A DNA stretch of 7,872 bases from Erwinia sp. (GTDB taxonomy: Bacteria > Pseudomonadota > Gammaproteobacteria > Enterobacterales > Enterobacteriaceae), in NCBI GenBank assembly GCA_003512805.1, contig DOOK01000280.1, forward strand, positions 1 to 7,872. Reading direction: 5' to 3'. Both the position numbers and the translations under genes were made by a program. Positions 1 through 5,201 of this stretch are shown here, in pieces (positions within the stretch are counted from its first letter, which is position 1; each line of letters starts with the position of its first letter). A model generated the notes under the pieces. That model searched no databases. It saw nothing but the letters and a program-made list of their open reading frames with translations, and had not been told where the DNA came from.

Positions 1-404
1 TCGGCCACCATCTGCCACGGCAGAATATTGGCGTGGTGTTCCATTTCGGTGATGATGATGTTGTCGCCGGGCTGCAGCTGGCTGCCGCCCCAGCTGCTGG
101 CAACGAGGTTAATCCCCTCGGTGGTGCCCTTAACAAACACGATTTCCTCAGGCGACGCGGCATTAAGGAAACGCGCGGCGTGCGCGCGTACCTCTTCCAT
201 CTCCGTAGTCGCTTCGGCGCTCAGGGTATGAATACCCCGATGCACCGCCGCGTAGCCGTGCTCGTAGAAGTGGCTTTCCGCATCGATAACCGCCTGCGGT
301 TTCTGCGCGCTGGCGGCGCTATCAAGGTAAGCCAGCGGCTGACCGTTTACTTCTCGCGCCAGAACAGGAAAATCGGCCCTGACGCGCGTCAGGTTAAAAC
401 TCAT
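1..404 (-). CDS. sufS: SufS cysteine desulfurase, N-terminal part (cut by window edge)
   Basis: PLP-dependent cysteine desulfurase of the Suf pathway. It removes sulfur from L-cysteine as a persulfide and passes it to SufE for cluster assembly on SufBCD in the cytosol. The first 134 codons are visible, about a third of the family's usual ~406 residues; the active-site lysine and cysteine lie beyond the edge. Visible landmarks include the N-terminal [11 protein letters not shown] segment, the [11 protein letters not shown] segment (H55, R56), the phosphate-cup segment KGTTEGINL (residues 92-100) and the [11 protein letters not shown] motif, whose H123 corresponds to the histidine that stacks on PLP in E. 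coli SufS. The ATG at 404 overlaps the sufD stop in an ATGA junction. It has a strong GGAGG ribosome site 6 nt upstream, inside the end of sufD, so translation is probably coupled. Identity is firm from residue-level recall of the E. coli protein. Confidence 0.97.
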   Translation of the reverse strand, partial: MSFNLTRVRADFPVLAREVNGQPLAYLDSAASAQKPQAVIDAESHFYEHGYAAVHRGIHTLSAEATTEMEEVRAHAARFLNAASPEEIVFVKGTTEGINLVASSWGGSQLQPGDNIIITEMEHHANILPWQMVA

Positions 405-1684
405 TTAATGCCTCCGGGGAAGCGCTGTGCGATACGCTGCATCACCGCTTCCTTCAGTACCTCGTCCGTGATGGCTTCGGTAAGCTCGGCGGCGAAAGCG
501 TAGATAATCATGCGCTGAGCAGATTCTTCGCTGATGCCGCGAGCGCGCAGATAGAACATCTGTTCGTCGTCAATACGGCCAATAGTGGCACCGTGGCTGC
601 ACTTCACGTCGTCAGCGTAGATTTCCAACTGCGGTTTGGTGTCCACTTCCGCCAGGCGTCCCAACAGCAGGTTGTTGTTGGTCATCTGGCCGTCAGTTTT
701 CAGCGCGTGCTTCGCCACTTCAATCTTGCCGTTAAACACCGCACGAGCTTTATCGCGCACGATGGTTTTATGGAGCTGACGGCTCTGGCAATAGCCTTTG
801 TTGTGCTCCAGGTAAGTTCGGCTGTCGCACACTTCTTTCTCTACCGGCAACATCAGGCTGTTAATCGACAGCTCAGTGCCTTCGCCGTTCAGCTGCGTGC
901 TGGTATTGTGGCGTGCAAGACCGCTTCCCAGCAGGAAGCTGTGGCTTTGTACGCGCGCATCGCGCTCGATCAGCAGGTCGTTGTGCGCAAAATGGTTGCT
1001 GCTCGCATGCTCAAAGGCCAGCTTGTAGTGCGTCAGCTGCGCATTGTTGCCCACGGTGGCGGTAAAGCGAGCGCCGGTGAAATGCGTACTTTCGTTCAGG
1101 CTGACATAGTGCTCAATAATCGTGGCTTGTGCGCCATCGTCCAGCTGCAGATGGTGGCGATAGTGCGACGTATTCATTTCATCCTGCGCGCTGCCGCTGC
1201 TGATATGCAGCAGATAAACGGCACGGTCGACCGACTTGCCGCGCGGCAGATGAAGGGTGGTCACCTCTTCCGCCAGGCTTTCGGTCAGATGCAGGAAGAC
1301 GTCAGGCTGCACAGGCGCGTTCAACTCGCGGCGGCCCGCAGCTTTAGTGATCTGAATATCAAACAGATCCCAGTTGCTATCGCTCAGCTGCGCGTTAAAG
1401 CGGCCATCGATGAAGACTAATTTAATCGCATCGATATTCAGCGCCAGCGCGGCGACGTCCGCCGCATTCAGCTCGGCGGCGGTCGGCAGCACAAAGTTAT
1501 GTGCCAGCAGGCCATCCAGCGGCGTATATTTCCAGTTCTCCTGCTTGCGCGTCGGCAGCCCTAAACGCAGCACCTGCTGCCAGTGCTGCTGAGCCTGCAA
1601 AGAACGCTGCTCGCCCTGGGTCTCGAACAGGTGATGCCACTGCTGCAGGGCGTTTTCACTATTCCTGTTCGGTAAGCCAGCCAT
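401..1684 (-). CDS. sufD: SufD, Fe-S scaffold complex subunit
   Basis: Non-ATPase subunit of the SufB-SufC2-SufD scaffold complex, paralogous to SufB. It is needed for iron entry and for cluster formation at the SufB-SufD interface. The product is 427 residues against 423 in E. coli. The start MAGLPN, the [11 protein letters not shown] segment, the beta-helix core ([20 protein letters not shown]) and the C-terminal [20 protein letters not shown] block all match the family. C362 and H364 correspond to E. coli C358 and H360, the latter implicated as an interface ligand residue. The gene starts 26 nt inside the 3' end of sufC, in another frame, with a strong GGAGG-containing ribosome site just upstream. 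It ends in the ATGA overlap with sufS. Long plus-strand frames lying across this gene are antisense shadows. Confidence 0.98.
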   Translation of the reverse strand: MAGLPNRNSENALQQWHHLFETQGEQRSLQAQQHWQQVLRLGLPTRKQENWKYTPLDGLLAHNFVLPTAAELNAADVAALALNIDAIKLVFIDGRFNAQLSDSNWDLFDIQITKAAGRRELNAPVQPDVFLHLTESLAEEVTTLHLPRGKSVDRAVYLLHISSGSAQDEMNTSHYRHHLQLDDGAQATIIEHYVSLNESTHFTGARFTATVGNNAQLTHYKLAFEHASSNHFAHNDLLIERDARVQSHSFLLGSGLARHNTSTQLNGEGTELSINSLMLPVEKEVCDSRTYLEHNKGYCQSRQLHKTIVRDKARAVFNGKIEVAKHALKTDGQMTNNNLLLGRLAEVDTKPQLEIYADDVKCSHGATIGRIDDEQMFYLRARGISEESAQRMIIYAFAAELTEAITDEVLKEAVMQRIAQRFPGGIK

Positions 1685-2405
1685 AGCCTTGCTCCTCCAG
1701 TTGTTTCACCAGCGAGAAATCGCCTGATTTCACGATTTTTCCCTGATAGAGCACGTGCACAAAGTCAGGCTTGATGTAGTCCAGAATACGCTGATAGTGG
1801 GTAACGATGATAAAAGCACGCTTGCCGTCACGCAGCGCGTTCACGCCGTTTGAAACAATTTTCAGCGCATCGATATCCAGTCCGGAATCGGTTTCATCCA
1901 GGATGCAAAGCTCCGGCTCCAGCGCTGCCATCTGCAGGATGTCGTTGCGTTTTTTCTCGCCGCCGGAAAAGCCGACGTTGACTGAACGGGTCAGCAAATC
2001 TTCCGGCATTTTCAGCAGGTGGATTTTATCTTCAATAAAATCCTGGAAGTCGAAGCGATCCAGTGATTCCTGGTCACGGTATTTGCGTACGGAGTTCACC
2101 GCCGTCTGCAGGAAAAACTGGTTGCTGACGCCCGGAATTTCTACCGGATACTGGAAGGCCATGAAGATGCCTTCGCCCGCACGGTCTTCCGGCGACAGCT
2201 CCAGCAAATCTTTGCCCTTAAACTCAACGGCACCACCGGTGATTTCATACTCTTCGCGGCCCGCCAGCGTAGCGGAAAGCGTACTTTTACCTGAGCCATT
2301 CGGGCCCATAATGGCGTGCACTTCACCCGGCTTCACTTCCAGGCTCAGCCCGCGCAGGATTTCTTTATCTTCGATACTTACCTGTAAATCTTTAATGCTT
2401 AACAT
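1659..2405 (-). CDS. sufC: SufC, ABC-type ATPase of the Suf scaffold
   Basis: Cytosolic ABC ATPase that dimerises within SufBC2D and drives the conformational change exposing the SufB-SufD assembly site; it is not a transporter. The product is 248 residues, the same as E. coli. Visible motifs are Walker A GPNGSGKST (residues 34-42, K40), Q-loop Q85, the family-specific signature FSGGEKKRND (146-155), Walker B CILDETD with E171 and D173, and switch H203 in VTHYQ. The frame is open to 2516, but the start was set at 2405 (MLSIKDL) because this is the family start, it has an AGGA ribosome site 6 nt upstream, and anything further would run into sufB. The last 26 nt overlap sufD. The upstream gap holds a hairpin annotated separately. 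Confidence 0.98.
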   Translation of the reverse strand: MLSIKDLQVSIEDKEILRGLSLEVKPGEVHAIMGPNGSGKSTLSATLAGREEYEITGGAVEFKGKDLLELSPEDRAGEGIFMAFQYPVEIPGVSNQFFLQTAVNSVRKYRDQESLDRFDFQDFIEDKIHLLKMPEDLLTRSVNVGFSGGEKKRNDILQMAALEPELCILDETDSGLDIDALKIVSNGVNALRDGKRAFIIVTHYQRILDYIKPDFVHVLYQGKIVKSGDFSLVKQLEEQGYGWLTEQE

Positions 2406-2417
2406 AATCTTTCCTGG

Positions 2418-2437
2418 GCAATACCTCGCGGCATTGC
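2418..2437 (-). other. Stem-loop in the sufB-sufC gap
   Basis: In the minus-strand transcript this reads GCAAUGCC-GCGA-GGUAUUGC: an 8-bp stem with one G-U pair closed by a GCGA loop, which fits the stable GNRA tetraloop class. It ends a few bases before the AGGA ribosome site of sufC, inside a 55-nt untranslated gap that is unusually long for this operon. No U-tract follows, so it is not an intrinsic terminator. A role in mRNA processing, segment stability or sufC translation is inference. Folding is judged by eye. Confidence 0.55.
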
Positions 2438-2460
2438 GCAAAATGAATAAGCAGCGGGGA

Positions 2461-3954
2461 TCAGCCCACGCTGTGTTCGAGACTGATCGCCAGCAGTTTT
2501 TGCGCTTCCACCGCAAATTCCAGCGGCAGCTCGGAGAAAACGTCTTTACAGAAGCCGTTCACGATCATGGAAATGGCATCATCTTCGCTGATGCCGCGCT
2601 GCAGGCAGTAGAACAGCTGATCTTCGCCAATGCGTGAGGTGGTTGCCTCATGTTCCAGCTGCGCAGTATTGTTGCGCACTTCCACATAAGGGAAGGTATG
2701 TGCGCCGCACTCGGCGCCAATCAGCATAGAATCGCACTGCGTAAAGTTACGGGCGTTGGTCGCCGTCGGCATGATTTTTACCAGGCCACGGTAGGTGTTC
2801 TGGCTTTTACCCGCCGAAATCCCCTTGGAGATGATCGTGGATTTGGTGTTTTTGCCGATATGGATCATCTTGGTACCGGTGTCAGCCTGCTGATGACCGC
2901 TGGTCAGCGCAACAGAGAAGAACTCACCCACGGAGTTATCGCCGCGCAGGATAACGCTTGGATACTTCCAGGTGATCGCCGAACCGGTTTCCGACTGCGT
3001 CCAGGACATCTTGCTGTTTTCGCCTTCGCACAGCGCGCGCTTAGTCACGAAGTTCAGGATGCCGCCTTCCGTTTCGCCGCCCGCGAACCAGTTCTGCACG
3101 GTAGAATATTTCACTTCCGCGTCTTTATGGATGATGACTTCCACCACCGCCGCGTGCAGCTGATAGGTATCGCGCACCGGCGCAGAGCAACCTTCGATAT
3201 AGCTGACGTAGCTGCCTTCATCGGCAATCAGGATAGTCCGTTCGAACTGGCCGGTTTTTGCCGCATTGATACGGAAATAGGTGGACAGCTCCATCGGGCA
3301 GCGCACCCCTTTCGGGATGTAAACAAAAGTACCGTCTGATGCCACCGCCGAGTTCAGCGCCGCGAAGAAGTTATCGTTGGCCGGAACCACGGTACCCAGA
3401 TACTGTTTTACCAGCTCGGGATGCTCGTGGATCGCTTCGCCAAAGGAGCAGAAAATAATGCCCTGTTCCGCCAGCTTGCCACGGTAGGTCGTCGAGACCG
3501 ACACCGAGTCGAAAATGGCGTCTACAGCCACTTCCTGCCCTTCACGCACCGGTACACCCAGCTGTTTGAAGGCGTTTTCCACTTCTTCCGTCAGGTAGTT
3601 TGGCGCAGCCGCGCCTGACGTCTGCTGGGCACCCGGTTCCGAGGCACAGCTGTCATCACAACTGCCGCAGGACGGGGCCGAGTAATAGCTGTAATCCTGA
3701 TAGTTCAGTGACTTATAGTTAGCTTTCAGCCAGTGCGGCTCTTCCATCTCCAACCAGGCCGCGTAGGCTTTCAGGCGAAAATCGAGCATCCACTCCGGCT
3801 CATTGCGTTTAGCAGAGATCGCACGCACCACATCCTCGTTGATGCCGTGAGCGAACTCCTCGGTTTGCAGCTGTGTAAAGAATCCTTCCTTATAATTCTG
3901 GCGGCTTCCTTCCCAGACCTGCACGTCGTCTGATGTATCAGTATTTCGGGACAT
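2461..3954 (-). CDS. sufB: SufB, Fe-S cluster scaffold protein
   Basis: Scaffold subunit of the cytosolic SufBC2D complex; it receives sulfur from SufSE and hosts the nascent cluster. The product is 497 residues against 495 in E. coli, and similar over its full length. C407 (in NFTQCDS) matches E. coli C405, the proposed sulfur acceptor/ligand. H435 and E436 in LEHEATTS match the E. coli residues near 433-434 linked to cluster assembly. An N-terminal CxxCxxxC (C96, C99, C103) also occurs in the E. coli protein, and a conserved [13 protein letters not shown] block follows. The start at 3954 gives the family N-terminus MSRNTD. It lies 5 nt after the sufA stop without a strong ribosome site of its own, suggesting coupling to sufA translation. 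A 55-nt gap separates it from sufC. Confidence 0.98.
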   Translation of the reverse strand: MSRNTDTSDDVQVWEGSRQNYKEGFFTQLQTEEFAHGINEDVVRAISAKRNEPEWMLDFRLKAYAAWLEMEEPHWLKANYKSLNYQDYSYYSAPSCGSCDDSCASEPGAQQTSGAAAPNYLTEEVENAFKQLGVPVREGQEVAVDAIFDSVSVSTTYRGKLAEQGIIFCSFGEAIHEHPELVKQYLGTVVPANDNFFAALNSAVASDGTFVYIPKGVRCPMELSTYFRINAAKTGQFERTILIADEGSYVSYIEGCSAPVRDTYQLHAAVVEVIIHKDAEVKYSTVQNWFAGGETEGGILNFVTKRALCEGENSKMSWTQSETGSAITWKYPSVILRGDNSVGEFFSVALTSGHQQADTGTKMIHIGKNTKSTIISKGISAGKSQNTYRGLVKIMPTATNARNFTQCDSMLIGAECGAHTFPYVEVRNNTAQLEHEATTSRIGEDQLFYCLQRGISEDDAISMIVNGFCKDVFSELPLEFAVEAQKLLAISLEHSVG

Positions 3955-3959
3955 AAAAT

Positions 3960-4334
3960 TTACTCAACGCCAAAGCTCTCACCACAGCCACAGGCGTGTT
4001 GAGCTTTAGGATTATTAAATTTGAAGATCTGGTTCAGGCCTTCGCGGACGAAATCAACTTCGGTTCCATCAATGAAAGGCATAGCCTGCAGCGGTACATA
4101 CAGGTTCGCGCCGTTGTGGGTAAACACTAAATCATCTGAAGCAGGCTCTTTAGTTAAATCCATGGTATAGCCGAATCCGGCGCAGCCGGACGTCTTAACG
4201 CCCAGCTTTAACCCCTTCACTTGCGGGTCACTGGCAGACAGCGCGATGATTTGCTGTGCGGCGCTGTCGGTAAGCGTCAGTCCTTTCCAGACGAAATCAT
4301 CTGGAGAAAAAGAAGCGGTTGTTGCTGATGGCAT
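3960..4334 (-). CDS. sufA: SufA, A-type Fe-S cluster carrier
   Basis: A-type carrier that takes clusters from SufBC2D and hands them to apo-proteins; it is related to IscA and ErpA. The product is 124 residues against 122 in E. coli. The three cluster-binding cysteines are C51 (in TSGCAGFGY) and C115/C117 (in the C-terminal CGCGES). The block [20 protein letters not shown] is typical of SufA. The frame is open to 4433, but the start was placed at 4334 (MPSATT). This fits the family length, has a GAGG ribosome site 7 nt upstream, and leaves the longer extension as promoter DNA carrying Fur- and IscR-like sites. First gene of the suf operon. Confidence 0.97.
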   Translation of the reverse strand: MPSATTASFSPDDFVWKGLTLTDSAAQQIIALSASDPQVKGLKLGVKTSGCAGFGYTMDLTKEPASDDLVFTHNGANLYVPLQAMPFIDGTEVDFVREGLNQIFKFNNPKAQHACGCGESFGVE

Positions 4335-4377
4335 AACATTACCTCGCGAGTCGGTAGCCCAGCGGGCTGATACCCCT

Positions 4378-4405
4378 ATGTTAGTGATAATGATTGTCTC
4401 TTCAA
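4378..4405 (-). promoter_or_regulatory. Candidate sigma-70 promoter of the suf operon
   Basis: On the minus strand, TTGAAG (4405-4400) and TAACAT (4383-4378) are separated by 16 bp. The -35 is good and the -10 moderate (4 of 6). The implied transcription start near 4371 leaves a leader of about 37 nt before the sufA ATG. The choice is supported by a Fur-like box lying in the spacer and an IscR-like site abutting the -35, as expected for suf. The start site is not proven by sequence alone. Confidence 0.5.
4386..4404 (-). promoter_or_regulatory. Fur-box-like operator in the suf promoter
   Basis: Read on the minus strand, this matches the 19-bp Fur consensus GATAATGATAATCATTATC at 13 of 19 positions. 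One half-site, AATCATTATC, is perfect and the other is degenerate. It lies between the proposed -35 and -10, where bound Fe-Fur would block polymerase. Fur repression of suf is established in E. coli; use of this exact site here is inferred. Confidence 0.6.
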
Positions 4406-4427
4406 CCTCTTGTTTTGCAGGGATTAA
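4402..4427. promoter_or_regulatory. Candidate type 2 IscR binding site
   Basis: The plus strand contains AACCTCT, a T-rich centre, then GCAGGGATTAA. Aligned to the type 2 IscR consensus as I remember it (AWARCCCYTSNGTTTGMNGKKKTKWA), 18 of 24 informative positions agree. The centre is about 43 bp upstream of the proposed transcription start and overlaps the -35, the geometry expected for activation. Apo-IscR activates suf through such a site in E. coli. The consensus is from memory and binding here is inferred. Confidence 0.55.
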
Positions 4428-4517
4428 GGCCAACCGGTTTTTTTTGGGCCTCTTTATTCAGTTTAGACCCTGTGAAGAGGTTTACGATGTGCGTCACGCA
4501 ATGATTTAACGAAATGG

Positions 4518-4530
4518 TAACACATTGAAA
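4518..4530 (-). promoter_or_regulatory. IHF-like site upstream of suf
   Basis: The minus strand reads TTTCAATGTGTTA, matching the IHF consensus WATCAANNNNTTR at all but one informative position. It is centred roughly 150 bp upstream of the proposed suf start. IHF is known to help OxyR activate sufA in E. coli by bending the upstream DNA. IHF-like matches are common by chance, so this is a position-supported guess. Confidence 0.35.
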
Positions 4531-4666
4531 AGCAGCCAGTAAATATCAGCCGCGCTGCGCTAAGCAGGAATAATAGTTATTTTACCCCTTTCATCGTTAG
4601 CGCGTATCGTTATTACCAATTTATCTGAGAGGCAGCATAAATCGATAAAAATTTTTTTCGCCAGCG

Positions 4667-4694
4667 TTGAATAATGCGCCAGGTATAATATGAT
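4667..4694 (+). promoter_or_regulatory. Candidate promoter of the Fur-box gene
   Basis: TTGAAT (4667-4672) and TATGAT (4689-4694) with a 16-bp spacer make a reasonable sigma-70 promoter. An overlapping perfect TATAAT at 4684-4689 is an alternative -10, but its matching -35 is poor. Either choice starts transcription near 4696-4702, inside or next to the Fur box, and leaves a 24-30 nt leader before the ATG at 4726. Confidence 0.5.
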
Positions 4695-4710
4695 AATGAT
4701 TATCATTAGC
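4692..4710 (+). promoter_or_regulatory. Near-perfect Fur box
   Basis: The sequence GATAATGATTATCATTAGC matches the 19-bp Fur consensus at 17 positions on this strand and 18 of 19 on the minus strand, the only minus-strand mismatch being at the second base. It overlaps the proposed -10 and start region of the plus-strand gene, so iron-loaded Fur should repress it. It is clearly stronger than the Fur-like box at suf, about 300 bp away. Confidence 0.85.
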
Positions 4711-4725
4711 GTAAATAGGCCCGAT

Positions 4726-5130
4726 ATGAAGCTGACAATGAGTGCCTGGCTGCAACATAAAATGGATGAATACCTGTTTTCCATCCGGGATATCACCGTC
4801 GATTACGCTATGGCGCAGGCCAGCGTGAACCAGCCCGAATGTACGCTGCAGCAGCTGCGCAAGTATAACGATACCTGTCTTGATATGGCTGAAATTTGCC
4901 AGCTTAACGGCGACGATCGGCGCTATCTGCACACGCTGGGCAACCTGCATCAACGCTTATTGCAGGAGTTGGGCAATCCCGAGCGCGATCGGCTCTTCCG
5001 TATGCAAGCATGGCAGCTGGCGCGACACTCGCTTACCCGACTGTGCCATCAGCTTGCGCTAAGCGGCGAGTGGGATAAAGCGACCGCGCTACAAAATGAA
5101 TTTGTCCGTAAAGCCTCGCAGATTATGTAG
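4726..5130 (+). CDS. Unrecognised small protein under a Fur box
   Basis: I do not recognise this 134-residue product. It has no signal peptide, membrane segment or nucleotide-binding motif that I can see. The composition is that of a soluble, mostly helical protein: a hydrophobic/charged helix pattern from MSAWLQHKMDEYLFSIRD onward, then several Leu/Gln/Arg-rich stretches (LHQRLLQELGNPERDRLFRM, LARHSLTRLCHQLALSGEW). It has four cysteines, none in a close CxxC pair. The frame also opens at 4690, but that ATG lies in the Fur box and promoter, so 4726 is preferred (weak AGG 6 nt upstream); 4738 (130 residues) is equally possible. It is transcribed divergently from suf and convergently with ydiJ. 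The Fur box predicts induction when iron is short. A partner or regulator in iron or cluster homeostasis is only a guess from context. Confidence 0.75.
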   Translation: MKLTMSAWLQHKMDEYLFSIRDITVDYAMAQASVNQPECTLQQLRKYNDTCLDMAEICQLNGDDRRYLHTLGNLHQRLLQELGNPERDRLFRMQAWQLARHSLTRLCHQLALSGEWDKATALQNEFVRKASQIM

Positions 5131-5132
5131 CC

Positions 5133-5166
5133 TGCCACCAGGACAGACCATTATACCCTGGCGGCA
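5133..5166. terminator. Inverted repeat in the convergent gap
   Basis: TGCCACCAGG (5133-5142) and CCTGGCGGCA (5157-5166) form a 10-bp stem with one mismatch and a 14-nt loop, starting 3 bp after the stop of the small plus-strand gene. There is no U-tract on either side, so it is not a classical intrinsic terminator. Its place between convergent genes suggests 3'-end protection or pausing for one or both transcripts. Confidence 0.35.
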
Positions 5167-5176
5167 TAAAGAGATC

Positions 5177-5190
5177 TGCCCTAGCGGGCA
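5177..5190. repeat. Short hairpin near the ydiJ stop
   Basis: TGCCC-TAGC-GGGCA is a perfect 5-bp stem with a 4-nt loop, lying 11 bp beyond the ydiJ stop on the minus strand. The minus strand continues GATCTCTTTATG, too poor in T for a textbook terminator. It may still contribute to 3'-end formation of the ydiJ transcript. Confidence 0.3.
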
Positions 5191-5201
5191 CTCAATACCG
5201 C

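Larger units (their letters stand above)
4335..4725. promoter_or_regulatory. Divergent intergenic regulatory region, sufA / unknown Fur-box gene
   Basis: This 391-bp stretch holds no gene I can support. It contains the suf promoter and operator cluster near 4378-4427, an 8-base A-tract (minus strand) at 4438-4445, an IHF-like site at 4518-4530, and the promoter and Fur box of the plus-strand gene at 4667-4710. The E. coli suf promoter is known to use OxyR, IHF, IscR and Fur over roughly this span. I looked for an OxyR pattern near 4568-4613 and found nothing convincing. Frames crossing the region are AT-rich and lack a good start. Confidence 0.8.

Noticed and set aside
593..1420. Long plus-strand open frame of 275 codons opposite sufD
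   Set aside because: It is wholly antisense to a full-length, strongly conserved sufD, and its composition looks like a mirrored coding frame. I see no recognisable domain.
2406..2516. N-terminal extension of SufC to 2516
   Set aside because: It would overlap the end of sufB and add residues absent from the family. The start at 2405 matches SufC exactly.
1807..3339. Long plus-strand open frames opposite sufC and sufB (1807-2637 and 2650-3339)
   Set aside because: They are antisense to intact, near-identical family members. The open length is explained by codon bias of the true strand.
4335..4433. N-terminal extension of SufA to an ATG at 4433
   Set aside because: The extension runs through the promoter, the Fur-like box and the IscR-like site. 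Family length and a good ribosome site place the start at 4334.
4471..4485. CRP-like sequence TGTGA-N6-TTACG
   Set aside because: Only one half-site is good; the other matches 3 of 5 bases, which is too weak to call.
4568..4613. OxyR site upstream of suf
   Set aside because: The region is where one is expected, but the best ATAG/CTAT spacing I found matched only about 10 of 16 key bases.
4690..4725. Upstream ATG at 4690 as start of the unknown gene
   Set aside because: The ATG lies in the Fur box and promoter, probably upstream of the transcription start.
4560..4796. Minus-strand 78-codon frame with a hydrophobic stretch, resembling a small membrane protein
   Set aside because: It starts at GTG inside the plus-strand gene. 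The hydrophobic run (IIIII) is simply the Fur box read in that frame. No convincing ribosome site was seen.
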